Below are positions 25,388 through 33,406 of a stretch of DNA of 64,000 bases, piece after piece. A program made the translations under genes and the position numbers. The notes below the pieces were generated by a model. That model had not been told where the DNA came from and ran no database searches. It saw only the letters and a list, made by a program, of their open reading frames with translations. Numbering within the stretch: the stretch's first letter is position 1; the number at the start of each line of letters is the position of its first letter. Source of the DNA: Hyunsoonleella jejuensis (GTDB taxonomy: Bacteria; Bacteroidota; Bacteroidia; Flavobacteriales; Flavobacteriaceae); contig NZ_FOFN01000001.1 of the NCBI RefSeq assembly GCF_900111025.1, forward strand, positions 806,001 to 870,000. Reading direction: 5' to 3'.

Positions 25388-26167
25388 ATGTCTGTAAAAG
25401 CAAAGAAACATCTAGGTCAGCATTTTTTAAGGGATGAAAGTATCGCCGAAAAAATAGCGGACACTCTTTCGCTTAAAGGTTATAAAAATGTACTTGAGAT
25501 TGGTCCGGGGATGGGTGTGCTTACTAAATATTTGCTTAAAAAAGATATTACTACTTACGTTATAGAAATCGATTCAGAATCTGTAGAATACCTGCAGGCC
25601 AATTACCTGAATTTAGCACCAAGAATTATAGAAAAAGATTTCTTAAAGTATGATTTAAACGATGTGTTTAAAGGCGAATCTTTAGCTATTATTGGCAACT
25701 TTCCGTATAATATTTCAACTCAAATTGTATTTAAAACTTTAGAAATGCGAAATCAAATTCCTGAGTTTTCAGGTATGTTTCAAAAGGAAGTTGCGCAGCG
25801 CATTTGCTCTAAAGAAGGCAGTAAAGTGTATGGGATTTTGTCGGTATTGACCCAAGCGTTTTATGATGCCGAATATTTATTTACCGTACCGCCATCTGTA
25901 TTTAATCCACCACCAAAAGTAGATTCAGGCGTACTTCGACTTACCCGAAAAGAAAACTACACATTGCCCTGCGATGAAAAATTATTCTTCAAAGTGGTAA
26001 AAGTAGGCTTCCAGCAACGAAGAAAAACATTGCGTAACAGTTTAAAAACATTGGATTTGTCTGATAATTTAAAAGCAAATGTTATATTTGGCAAACGTCC
26101 GGAACAATTGCAGGTTCAAGAGTTTATCGAACTTACGCAATTAATTGAAAACGACAGAAAACCATAA
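25388..26167 (+). CDS. rsmA: 16S rRNA (adenine-1518/1519-N6)-dimethyltransferase
   Basis: Dimethylates two adjacent adenines in helix 45 of 16S rRNA late in 30S assembly. The 259 residues show [15 protein letters not shown] at the start, the SAM-binding [16 protein letters not shown], the acidic VIEIDSES, and the catalytic [10 protein letters not shown] (NLPY-type). The C-terminal domain has [12 protein letters not shown]. The length is normal. Loss is known to cause kasugamycin resistance in other bacteria. Confidence 0.96.
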   Translation: MSVKAKKHLGQHFLRDESIAEKIADTLSLKGYKNVLEIGPGMGVLTKYLLKKDITTYVIEIDSESVEYLQANYLNLAPRIIEKDFLKYDLNDVFKGESLAIIGNFPYNISTQIVFKTLEMRNQIPEFSGMFQKEVAQRICSKEGSKVYGILSVLTQAFYDAEYLFTVPPSVFNPPPKVDSGVLRLTRKENYTLPCDEKLFFKVVKVGFQQRRKTLRNSLKTLDLSDNLKANVIFGKRPEQLQVQEFIELTQLIENDRKP

Positions 26168-26186
26168 GCTACTGATAGGTCTAGTT

Positions 26187-26300
26187 ATTCCGATTGGTAT
26201 CGGAATCGTATCGAAACCCAAAAAGATTTCTAATCTATTAAGTGTTCTCGATACAATTATTTTTTCGCATTAGCTTAAAAATAGTCGCTCGGACTCATAT
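26187..26300. repeat. Hairpin and degenerate TTCTCGATAC-type repeat before mgtE
   Basis: ATTCCGAT (26187-26194) pairs with ATCGGAAT (26199-26206). From 26244, GTTCTCGATACAATTATTTT and later TCGCTCGGACTCAT resemble a decayed copy of the TTCTCGATAC...ACTCGAACTGAC repeat that flanks the GIY-YIG gene near 29 kb. Confidence 0.5.
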
Positions 26301-26321
26301 GAAAACGAAATAACCTCCACA

Positions 26322-27698
26322 ATGATGGAAGAGGAAGAAAAAGGAAAGATACAATTTGAGCTCACTGAAGAACTTTTGGAGCAGGTAGAAGGTCTTGTAG
26401 AATCGCAAGATGATAAGGCACTTCGAAACTTGTTAAAAGAGTATCACTATGCAGATATTGCTGAAATTCTAGACGAACTTAATCTAGAACAGGCGATTTA
26501 CGTTATTAAATTGTTGGATTCTGAAACGACTTCAGACATCTTAATGGAGCTCGATGAAGATAATCGAGAAAAAGTTCTAAAAAATCTTACTGCCAAAGAA
26601 ATTGCCGAAGAGGTAGAGGAATTAGATACCGATGACGCGGCAGATATCATTGCAGAGCTTCCTGAGGAACGTCAGCAAGCTGTAATATCTCAAATTGAAG
26701 ACCAAGAGCATAAAGAGGAAATCAAGGAACTTTTAGCTTACGATGAAGATACTGCCGGTGGTTTAATGGCAAAAGAGCTTGTAAAGGTTTATGAAACCTG
26801 GACTGTTGCGGGATGTTTAAGACGCATTAGAGGTCAAGCTAAAGAGGTGACTCGAGTACATTCGGTTTATGTAGTTAATAAAGAAGAAAAACTCATAGGA
26901 CGTCTATCTTTAAAGGATTTGGTAGTTGCGAAAAGCGATCAGAAAATAGCCGATATTTATATATCTAGTGTAGATTATGTTGATGTAAATGAAGATGTAG
27001 AAGAAGTTGCCAGAGTTATGGCGAAGTACGACTTAGAAGCCATTCCAGTTGTAGACGAAAACAAAACCCTCTTAGGACGCATTACTATTGATGATATTGT
27101 AGACGTATTAAAAGAAGAAGCAGAAAAAGACTATCAAATGGCTGCTGGTATTACGGGTGATGTAGATTCTGATGATAGCATACTGCAACTTACCCGTGCA
27201 CGTTTGCCTTGGTTATTTTTAGGATTGGTTGGTGGTATTGGCGCATTTATTATTATGGAAGGCTTTCAAGAATCCTTTAGCAAATATGCGGTATTGTTCT
27301 TTTTTACGCCTCTTATTGCGGCAATGGCAGGTAATGTAGGTGTACAGTCTAGCGCAATAATTGTGCAAGGTTTGGCTAATGATGACGTTAAAGGGAGTGT
27401 TAATAGTAGACTCCTTAAAGAAATGTTACTGGCCGCTCTTAATGGCGTTATACTCGCAATAGTTTTATTTCTTTTTGTATGGGCAACCAAAGGAGAAATC
27501 AATACGGCATTGGCAGTATCAGCATCTTTAGTAGCGGTAATCATTGTAGCGGGACTCATCGGAACGTTTGTGCCACTTTTTTTGGATAAACGTGGTATAG
27601 ACCCAGCCATCGCCACAGGCCCGTTCATTACAACAAGTAATGATATTTTCGGAATTCTTATCTACTTCTGGATTGCGAAAATGATTTTGGGCATATAA
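26322..27698 (+). CDS. mgtE: MgtE-type magnesium transporter
   Basis: Mg2+ channel of the inner membrane. The 458 residues follow the MgtE plan: an acidic N domain (EILDELNLEQAIYVIKLL, LDTDDAADIIAELPEE), tandem CBS domains (about residues 140-265, with YDEDTAGGLMAKE and DLEAIPVVDENKTLLG), a connecting helix, and five C-terminal spans with GNVGVQSSAIIVQGLA, which lines the pore. The start may be at 26322 or the second ATG at 26325. No Mg2+ riboswitch is visible in the upstream gap, which holds only repeats. Confidence 0.96.
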   Translation: MMEEEEKGKIQFELTEELLEQVEGLVESQDDKALRNLLKEYHYADIAEILDELNLEQAIYVIKLLDSETTSDILMELDEDNREKVLKNLTAKEIAEEVEELDTDDAADIIAELPEERQQAVISQIEDQEHKEEIKELLAYDEDTAGGLMAKELVKVYETWTVAGCLRRIRGQAKEVTRVHSVYVVNKEEKLIGRLSLKDLVVAKSDQKIADIYISSVDYVDVNEDVEEVARVMAKYDLEAIPVVDENKTLLGRITIDDIVDVLKEEAEKDYQMAAGITGDVDSDDSILQLTRARLPWLFLGLVGGIGAFIIMEGFQESFSKYAVLFFFTPLIAAMAGNVGVQSSAIIVQGLANDDVKGSVNSRLLKEMLLAALNGVILAIVLFLFVWATKGEINTALAVSASLVAVIIVAGLIGTFVPLFLDKRGIDPAIATGPFITTSNDIFGILIYFWIAKMILGI

Positions 27699-27838
27699 TA
27701 ACTACTACGGTTAGCCATCGGGAGGTCAGGGTTTGTTCATTGCCTTATATTTTAAATTAAATGAATATAAATATTTCACTACGCAATCCTAAAAGCAATA
27801 GGTAAAGCACAAACAGTACTTAAATAGAAATCTCATTA

Positions 27839-27870
27839 TTTTCATAACGTTTGGGGACTTCATACATTTG
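27839..27870 (+). promoter_or_regulatory. Promoter of the 2-hydroxyacid dehydrogenase gene, possibly leaderless
   Basis: TTTT (27839-27842), a 20-base spacer, then TACATTTG (27863-27870). The ATG at 27875 follows only four bases after the -7 element, so transcription would begin at or next to the start codon. Confidence 0.5.
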
Positions 27871-27874
27871 TAAG

Positions 27875-28810
27875 ATGAAAATACTTCACCTAGATACTAA
27901 TCATGAACTTTTACTAAATCAACTTAACGATTTAGGGTTTGAGAATCATGAAGATTACACCTCTTCAAAAGAAGAAGTTGAAGCTAGAATCGCTAAGTAT
28001 GATGGTATTATTATTCGAAGTCGATTTTCCATCGACAAACAATTTCTAGATGCTGCCACAAGTCTAAAATTTATTGGTCGTGTAGGTGCAGGACTAGAAA
28101 ATATAGATTGTGGCTATGCCGAAAAAAAAGGGGTATATTTAATTTCGGCACCGGAAGGTAATAGAAACGCTGTTGGCGAACATGCTTTGGGAATGTTACT
28201 ATCACTTTTTAATAAGCTAAATAAAGCAGATAACGAAGTACGACAAGGCAAATGGTTGCGTGAAGATAATAGAGGTATTGAGCTTGATGGGAGAACCGTT
28301 GGGTTAATTGGTTATGGTAATATGGGAAAAGCTTTTGCAAAAAAATTACGTGGTTTTGATGTTGAAGTGATCTGCTACGATATTAAACCTAATGTTGCAG
28401 ACGACAATGCTAGACAAGTTTCACTTAAAGAATTTCAAGAAAAAGTAGATATAGTAAGTTTACATACGCCACAAACACCTTTAACACTAAACATGATAAA
28501 TACAGGTTTTATCAATCAGTTTAAAAAATCATTTTGGTTAATAAATACAGCAAGAGGTAAAAGTGTGGTTACTTCAGACTTAGTTAAAGCATTGAAATCT
28601 GGTAAAATTCATGGCGCAGGACTCGATGTTTTAGAATATGAAAAAAAGTCCTTTGAGAGTTTGTTTTCTTCTGAGATGCCAGAGGCTTTTCAATATTTAA
28701 TCAATGCTGAAAATGTATTGTTATCGCCACATGTTGCAGGTTGGACAGTTGAAAGTAAAGAGAAGTTGGCACAAACTATAGTAGATAAGATTAAAGCTAA
28801 ATTTTGCTAG
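27875..28810 (+). CDS. D-isomer-specific 2-hydroxyacid dehydrogenase (SerA-like)
   Basis: NAD-dependent oxidoreductase of about 311 residues. The start at ATG 27875 gives MKILHLDTNHELLLNQLNDL. The NAD-binding loop GLIGYGNMGKAF is followed by the catalytic set: Arg in NTARGKSVV, the Glu-containing GLDVLEYE, and His in LLSPHVAGWT. There is no C-terminal ACT domain. It may be a short phosphoglycerate dehydrogenase or act on another 2-keto acid; no serC or serB is adjacent, so the substrate is left open. Confidence 0.88.
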   Translation: MKILHLDTNHELLLNQLNDLGFENHEDYTSSKEEVEARIAKYDGIIIRSRFSIDKQFLDAATSLKFIGRVGAGLENIDCGYAEKKGVYLISAPEGNRNAVGEHALGMLLSLFNKLNKADNEVRQGKWLREDNRGIELDGRTVGLIGYGNMGKAFAKKLRGFDVEVICYDIKPNVADDNARQVSLKEFQEKVDIVSLHTPQTPLTLNMINTGFINQFKKSFWLINTARGKSVVTSDLVKALKSGKIHGAGLDVLEYEKKSFESLFSSEMPEAFQYLINAENVLLSPHVAGWTVESKEKLAQTIVDKIKAKFC

Positions 28811-28969
28811 TTCTCGATACAAAATTTTTCGTGCCTCAAAATTACTCGAACTGACATTCAGATAAATCAATAGCTATCGTCGCATCACTCGAACTGACAA
28901 TAGGCTAAATTAACTTACAGTTGTCACTTCGAGTGGTTTCGACTTTTTGTCGAAATTGTATCGAGAAGC
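28811..28969. repeat. Left palindromic repeat of the GIY-YIG unit
   Basis: A composite: the partial unit TTCTCGATACAAAATTTTTC...TACTCGAACTGACATT (28811-28856), then the full 96-base repeat from CTATCGTCGCATCACTCGAA to ATTGTATCGAGAAGC. It starts on the base after the dehydrogenase stop. Confidence 0.88.
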
Positions 28970-28984
28970 TTCAAAAGTTTAAAC

Positions 28985-29278
28985 ATGAAAATTTACAACG
29001 TTTATATTTTAAGATGTTCGGATGACACTTATTATACAGGCATCACTTCAAATTTAGATAAAAGACTGTTAGAGCATCAGATAGGAAAACATGCAGATAG
29101 TTATACTTTTAAACGAAGACCTGTTTCGTTGGAGTTTTACGCAGAATTCACAAATGTTGAATTGGCCATTTCTTCAGAAAAGCAAATTAAAAAATGGTCT
29201 AGGGCTAAAAAAGAGGCTTTAATTAATGGTGAGTTTGATAAGTTGCCAAATCTGGCTAAAAAGAAGTTTAGAAAATAA
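28985..29278 (+). CDS. GIY-YIG nuclease-domain protein
   Basis: A stand-alone GIY-YIG domain of 97 residues related to the UvrC N-terminal and UPF0213/URI families. The motif parts are YNVYILRCSDDTYYTGIT (the GIY-YIG strands here read VYI...YTG), DKRLLEHQIGKHADSYT with the catalytic Arg, and a Glu in LEFYAEF, with an ISSEKQIKKWSRAKKEALI helix. It is followed by a basic tail. The gene starts 15 bases after the left repeat and ends just before the right one. Such small nucleases are frequent in Bacteroidota; their targets are unknown. Confidence 0.9.
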   Translation: MKIYNVYILRCSDDTYYTGITSNLDKRLLEHQIGKHADSYTFKRRPVSLEFYAEFTNVELAISSEKQIKKWSRAKKEALINGEFDKLPNLAKKKFRK

Positions 29279-29283
29279 TATGG

Positions 29284-29397
29284 TTCTCGATACGATGCTC
29301 CTATCGTCGCATCACTCGAACTGACAATAGGCTAAATTAACTTACAGTTGTCACTTCGAGTGGTTTCGACTTTTTTGTCGAAATTGTATCGAGAAGC
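29284..29397. repeat. Right palindromic repeat of the GIY-YIG unit
   Basis: TTCTCGATACGATGCTCCTA leads into the 97-base repeat, identical to the left copy apart from six rather than five T residues between GTTTCGAC and GTCGAAAT. It is followed 28 bases later by the LuxR-type gene. Confidence 0.88.
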
Positions 29398-29425
29398 ATA
29401 TAAAGATTTTTATTAGTTTTAATCC

Positions 29426-29836
29426 ATGAAAAAAACCATTCTAGTTTTTTCTGGCTTAATATTAGCGCTGGTACTTTTATTTCAGTTAAGCACCTATTCC
29501 ATCTATTCGGGCAATTTAAAGACTGAAGTTGCCGTGGCTGTAATTGCAGTTGTATTTTTAGTTGTTGGCATCTATATCAATAAAAAAACGCTTCATAAAC
29601 AACAAACGGATACAAAAGACATTAATCTTCAAAAAATAAAAGATTTAGAAATAACAGAAAGAGAATATGAAGTACTGCAAGCTATTTCAGAAGGATTGTC
29701 TAACAAAGAAATAGCGGATAAATTATTTATATCGGAAAGCACTATTAAAACCCATGTATCTAATCTCTTAGTAAAACTGAATGCCAAACGTAGAACGCAA
29801 GCACTTCAAATAGCAAAATTGTATCAAATCATTTAA
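29426..29836 (+). CDS. Membrane-anchored LuxR-type HTH regulator
   Basis: A 136-residue protein with two N-terminal membrane helices ([19 protein letters not shown] and [20 protein letters not shown]), a short linker, and a C-terminal LuxR/Ger[24 protein letters not shown] and [20 protein letters not shown]. There is no receiver domain. DNA binding would occur at the membrane face, or after release. Flavobacteria often pair this type with a DUF4199 membrane protein, which lies 500 bases downstream, so the two may work together. Confidence 0.88.
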   Translation: MKKTILVFSGLILALVLLFQLSTYSIYSGNLKTEVAVAVIAVVFLVVGIYINKKTLHKQQTDTKDINLQKIKDLEITEREYEVLQAISEGLSNKEIADKLFISESTIKTHVSNLLVKLNAKRRTQALQIAKLYQII

Positions 29837-29944
29837 AATTCATACATTTAAACAAAAGTACTAGTAGATTGGTACTTTAGTATGACCTCTAATTCTACCT
29901 GCAGTCCTAGTTTTGTTTCAAATTATTAATCAAAATTATATTAC

Positions 29945-30316
29945 ATGAAATTAGGTGCATTTTCTATTAGTTTAAGCGTGAAGGATATTCATAAATCCAA
30001 AACATTTTACGAAACTTTAGGCTTTAGCGTTTTCGCTGGAGATATTAAACACAATTACCTTATCATGAAAAACGGTAATGCGCTCGTTGGTTTATTCCAA
30101 GGCATGTTTGAGCAAAACATTTTAACTTTTAATCCAGGTTGGGATGAAAACGCAAACCCACTTGAAGCGTTTGATGATGTAAGAGATATTCAAAAGCATT
30201 TAAAAGGCGCAAACATAAAGCTAGAACGGGAAGCAGACCAAACAACATCAGGTCCGGCTAGTATGGTGTTTTATGACCCTGATGGAAATACTATTTTAAT
30301 AGACCAACACGTATAG
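29945..30316 (+). CDS. VOC family (glyoxalase-like) protein
   Basis: A 123-residue vicinal-oxygen-chelate protein: SISLSVKDIHKSKTFYETLG at the start, a middle strand region, and SMVFYDPDGNTILIDQH at the end. The family includes glyoxalases and resistance proteins; the ligand cannot be inferred. It is followed 24 bases later by DUF4199. It is only distantly similar to the second VOC gene at 31268. Confidence 0.85.
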   Translation: MKLGAFSISLSVKDIHKSKTFYETLGFSVFAGDIKHNYLIMKNGNALVGLFQGMFEQNILTFNPGWDENANPLEAFDDVRDIQKHLKGANIKLEREADQTTSGPASMVFYDPDGNTILIDQHV

Positions 30317-30339
30317 GAAACGTCAATACATTTTTAATT

Positions 30340-30798
30340 ATGAAACAAACAATTTTAAAATATGGCGGTTACGGTGCTATTGTTGGCTTTTTAATTTTTG
30401 TCATCCATTTAGCTTTAGGAAAAGATTTAGATTTCGGAACTCTAGAAATCTTAGGATATGTTTCCATTTTTGTGTCTCTCTCTTTTATTTATTTTGGAAT
30501 TAGATATTACAGAGATAAGATTAACAACGGCAAAATTTCTCTTGGAAATGCACTATTAATAGGTGTTTTAATTTCTGTATTGGTTGGTATTGGTATAGGC
30601 ATAGCAGATTATATTTATACGCAATATATCAATCCAAACTTTTTTAAGGATTATACACAAATGCTGATTGAAGAAGGTAGGGGCGATGAGGTTATTGAAA
30701 TGACGAGCACAACGGGCGCATTATTTATGTTGGTTTTAGTAACCATTATTGGATTTATTATATCTTTAATTTCAGGTTTAATTTTGCAGCGTAAGTAA
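30340..30798 (+). CDS. DUF4199 membrane protein
   Basis: A 152-residue inner-membrane protein with four spans: GAIVGFLIFVIHLALG, LGYVSIFVSLSFIYFGIRYY, ALLIGVLISVLVGIGIGIAD and LVLVTIIGFIISLISGLIL. The RYYRDKINNGKISLGNAL loop and the YTQYINPNFFKDYTQ segment are hallmarks of DUF4199 in Bacteroidota. Function unknown. It lies in a probable run of genes from the LuxR-type regulator to the TauE-like permease. Confidence 0.85.
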   Translation: MKQTILKYGGYGAIVGFLIFVIHLALGKDLDFGTLEILGYVSIFVSLSFIYFGIRYYRDKINNGKISLGNALLIGVLISVLVGIGIGIADYIYTQYINPNFFKDYTQMLIEEGRGDEVIEMTSTTGALFMLVLVTIIGFIISLISGLILQRK

Positions 30799-30805
30799 AC
30801 AATCT

Positions 30806-31264
30806 ATGCAATACGAAGCAACATCAATAGAAGATTACATCCGTCAGGTTCCCCAAGAAAGACAAGCTACATTGCAGAAACTTAGAACGGTAATTAATAA
30901 GAATTTGCCCAAAGGATTCGAAGAAGGTATTATCTATAAAATGATTGGGTATTATGTACCATACTCGGTATATCCTGACGGATACCATTGCGACTCTAAA
31001 ACACCTTTGCCATTTATGAGTTTTGCTTCACAGAAAAATTCTGTGAACTTATACCATAGCGGTATTTATGCAAAAAAAGAGTTACACGATTGGTTCGTAA
31101 ATGAATATCCTAAACATAGTCAGCGAAAGTTGGATATGGGAAAAAGTTGTATTCGTTTTAAATATTTAGATGATATTCCTTTTGAATTAATTGGTGAACT
31201 CACTAGAAAAATGACCTGCGAGGAGTGGATTAAAATTTACGAAAACGCTATAAAGAAGGCATAA
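30806..31264 (+). CDS. DUF1801 domain protein
   Basis: A 152-residue cytosolic protein of the DUF1801/YdhG family: SIEDYIRQVPQERQATLQKL at the start, EEGIIYKMIGYYVPYSVYPD, FASQKNSVNLYHSGIY, and KSCIRFKYLDDIPFELIGEL near the end. Relatives are small alpha/beta proteins, one branch of which includes the iron chaperone frataxin-like Fra/YdhG group. The role here is unknown. It lies eight bases after DUF4199 and four before the second VOC gene. Confidence 0.85.
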   Translation: MQYEATSIEDYIRQVPQERQATLQKLRTVINKNLPKGFEEGIIYKMIGYYVPYSVYPDGYHCDSKTPLPFMSFASQKNSVNLYHSGIYAKKELHDWFVNEYPKHSQRKLDMGKSCIRFKYLDDIPFELIGELTRKMTCEEWIKIYENAIKKA

Positions 31265-31267
31265 AAC

Positions 31268-31654
31268 ATGAAAAATAGAGTTACAGGAATAGGTGGTTTA
31301 TTTTTTAAAACAAAAGATCCAAAAGCCACTAAGGCATGGTATAAAAAACATTTAGGATTTAATACAGATGAATATGGCTGTACTTTTTGGTGGAAGGATA
31401 ACGAAGGCAATGCGTGTTCTACGCAATGGAGCCCGTTTCCCGAGGACACCAAATATTATGAGCCAACTAAAAAGGATTTTATGTTTAATTACCGCGTTGA
31501 AAATTTGGTAGAATTACTAGAGCTTTTAAAAGCGGAAGGTGTAACTGTAGTTGGAGAAATGGAAGAATATGAATATGGAAAATTTGGATGGATTTTAGAT
31601 AACGACGGTAATAAAATTGAGCTTTGGGAACCAGTTGATGAAGCTTTTAAATAG
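31268..31654 (+). CDS. VOC family (glyoxalase-like) protein, second
   Basis: A 128-residue VOC protein opening VTGIGGLFFKTKDPKATKAW and YKKHLGFN, with a Trp-rich middle (CTFWWKDNEG) and the metal-site ending EYGKFGWILDNDGNKIELWE. It resembles the bacterial subgroup annotated as glyoxalase/bleomycin-resistance-like. No substrate is inferred. Translation probably couples with DUF1801, since only three bases separate them. Confidence 0.85.
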   Translation: MKNRVTGIGGLFFKTKDPKATKAWYKKHLGFNTDEYGCTFWWKDNEGNACSTQWSPFPEDTKYYEPTKKDFMFNYRVENLVELLELLKAEGVTVVGEMEEYEYGKFGWILDNDGNKIELWEPVDEAFK

Positions 31655-31660
31655 ATAAAT

Positions 31661-32425
31661 TTGGGAATAGTAGAAACGCTTCAGTCATTTCATCTTTCGG
31701 TTTTTCAATGGATTGCTATAGTGTTGGCTGCCTTTATTTTGGGTTTTTCAAAATCTGGCATAAAAGGTATTGGTGTTATTATTATTTTAATTTTAGCTTT
31801 CGTTTTTGGGGAAAAGGCATCTACAGGTATTTTATTGCCCATGTTAATTTCGGCCGATATTATCGCGGTAAGTTATTACAATAGACATACGCAATGGCGT
31901 TTTATTAAGAAGCTAATACCATCTATGGTTATTGGTGTTTTGGTGGGCGTTTGGGTAGGCGATACTATATCAGAGCTTGTATTTAAGCGTATTATGGCTA
32001 TTATCATTATTGGTTCTGTAGGTATTATGTGGTTTTTTGAAAAGCGCAAAACCAATGCTATTCCACATAATAAAGTGTTTTCGAATTCAGCTGGATTTTT
32101 AGCGGGTTTTTCTACTATGATAGGTAATTTAGCAGGCCCAATTTCTAATATTTATTTTTTGGCAATGCGATTGCCTAAAAACGAATTTATAGGTACAGCT
32201 GCATGGTTATTTTTTATAATTAATGTGTTTAAATTGCCGTTTCATTATTTTGTTTGGGAAACCGTAACTAAAGAAAGTCTTATTCTAAATTTAGTCTTAG
32301 TTCCTGCAATAGTCTCTGGGTTTTTTATGGGAGCAGCACTTGTTAAAAAAATATCAAACGTTAATTACAGAAAGTTTATAATAATTGTTACGGGCGTTGG
32401 AGGTGTTTTGCTACTATGCCGATAG
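31661..32425 (+). CDS. TauE/SafE-family permease
   Basis: A 254-residue inner-membrane protein with seven or eight spans, of the sulfite/sulfoacetate exporter TauE/SafE family: AAFILGFSKSGIKGIGVIII at the N-terminus and the repeat-like SAGFLAGFSTMIGNLAGPIS in the second half. No ATG fits; the TTG at 31661 is the best start, as the next ATG would remove the first conserved repeat. It may export a small sulfonate or other anion. It closes the accessory run. Confidence 0.85.
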   Translation: MGIVETLQSFHLSVFQWIAIVLAAFILGFSKSGIKGIGVIIILILAFVFGEKASTGILLPMLISADIIAVSYYNRHTQWRFIKKLIPSMVIGVLVGVWVGDTISELVFKRIMAIIIIGSVGIMWFFEKRKTNAIPHNKVFSNSAGFLAGFSTMIGNLAGPISNIYFLAMRLPKNEFIGTAAWLFFIINVFKLPFHYFVWETVTKESLILNLVLVPAIVSGFFMGAALVKKISNVNYRKFIIIVTGVGGVLLLCR

Positions 32426-32520
32426 TATTACAAAACTTTTTATAGTTTGAAGCACATAGAGTTAGTAGTAAATGTATTTTTTACTATTTTTAAATACGAA
32501 TCAAAAAAAAACTAGAAATC

Positions 32521-32979
32521 ATGTCAGACGAAAAAAATTTAAGCGACGATTTAAACGATATGTTAGATGACGCTAAGGATGGTGCAAAAAAAGCAGCAGA
32601 TAAAGCTGGGGAAATGGCTAGTGAAGCCAAAGAAAAGGCGAAAGAAATTGCCAATGAAGCAAAAGAGTCGGCTAATGAGTTTGCTGAAAGCGCCAAGGAG
32701 ACGTTCGTTTCTAAGGACAATAAAAAGATTTTAGCTGGAATTTTAGGAATTCTAGTTGGTTGGTTGGGTATACATAAATTTGTTTTGGGTTACCAAAAGG
32801 AAGGTATAATTTTGCTCGTTATTTCACTCATTGGAATTGTTTTGTCTTGCGTTGGAGTTGGTGTTTTAGTGGTATGGGCTACAGGTTTAGTTGGTTTAAT
32901 AGAAGGAATCATCTATTTAACCAAATCAGACGAAGAGTTTTACAACACCTACCAAGTTGGCAAGAAACCTTGGTTCTAA
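32521..32979 (+). CDS. TM2-domain protein with LEA-like N-terminal repeats
   Basis: 152 residues in two parts. Residues 1-62 are an amphipathic Ala/Lys/Glu-rich stretch of 11-residue-like repeats (AKDGAKKAADKAGEMASEAK, EKAKEIANEAKESANEFAES) resembling LEA or YtxH-type stress helices. Residues 68-150 form a TM2 domain (LAGILGILVGWLGIHKFVLG, then a second membrane hairpin with GVLVVWATGLVGLIEGIIYL). The helix could lie on the inner membrane or on proteins. It has its own terminator. Function unknown. Confidence 0.85.
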   Translation: MSDEKNLSDDLNDMLDDAKDGAKKAADKAGEMASEAKEKAKEIANEAKESANEFAESAKETFVSKDNKKILAGILGILVGWLGIHKFVLGYQKEGIILLVISLIGIVLSCVGVGVLVVWATGLVGLIEGIIYLTKSDEEFYNTYQVGKKPWF

Positions 32980-32987
32980 AAATAACT

Positions 32988-33020
32988 AAAGCCTAAAGAA
33001 CTAGTTCTTTAGGCTTTTTT
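32988..33020 (+). terminator. Terminator after TM2 gene
   Basis: A perfect palindrome: GCCTAAAGAACT (32991-33002) and AGTTCTTTAGGC (33003-33014), then six T. Confidence 0.85.
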
Positions 33021-33084
33021 CACAATATAATTATAGCCTTTTAAGAGTATCTAAATTTGACAGTTATGTTGAACCATTAGCCAA

Positions 33085-33306
33085 ATGGTAGTAACAGTAA
33101 CTGCCTATGTACACACGATTTTACAATACATAAGTAAGCAGGAATCTTGCTTATATAATACTATTTTAGGTGAAGTTGTTTTGTTTCAACCCACCATTTC
33201 AAAACATTTGAAGACGATTTGCAATTTCTTAATTAGAGAGTGCTTACATGAGTTTCAAACCGTAAAATTGTTACTTCGACAAAACAAATCTAGCTGCTGG
33301 GTTTAA
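33085..33306 (+). pseudogene. Remnant of an ArsR-type HTH regulator
   Basis: The open frame ILQYISKQESCLYNTILGEV followed by VLFQPTISKHLKTICNFLIR matches the ArsR plan (KQES-C, then the recognition helix QPTxSxHLK). The parts before it (the usual LGxPxRxxIL) and after it (the wing and dimer residues) are lost or changed. With 73 codons and no proper start context, it is most likely a decayed gene. Together with flanking AT-rich sequence it fills the gap 33021-33406; I see nothing else there. Confidence 0.5.
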
Positions 33307-33406
33307 TCCTAATTCTTAGTTTAAAGCGTTAAACATCAACTAAGTCTTATCCATGATTTTCGGCAGCTATAAGCGTTTTTCCATTATTTTTTCAGACTTA
33401 AAAATA

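Larger units (their letters stand above)
28811..29397 (+). mobile_element. Candidate repeat-GIY-YIG unit
   Basis: A GIY-YIG nuclease gene is bracketed by direct repeats: 28874-28969 (96 bases) and 29301-29397 (97 bases). They are identical except for one extra T in a T-run. Each has an outer arm TTCTCGATAC (28811, 29284) complementary to GTATCGAGAA at its end, inner arms CACTCGAACTGAC and GTCACTTCGAGTG, and a perfect hairpin TTTCGAC-T5/6-GTCGAAA. The left side has an extra partial unit (28811-28873). The whole block lies exactly between two genes. Mobility is inferred and not shown. Confidence 0.5.

Noticed and set aside
26168-26321. Mg2+-sensing riboswitch before mgtE
   Set aside because: The leader contains only a short hairpin and a degenerate repeat; no M-box landmarks are present.
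28811-29397. CRISPR array
   Set aside because: There are only two repeat copies of about 96 bases, with a gene rather than short spacers between them, and no cas genes in the window.
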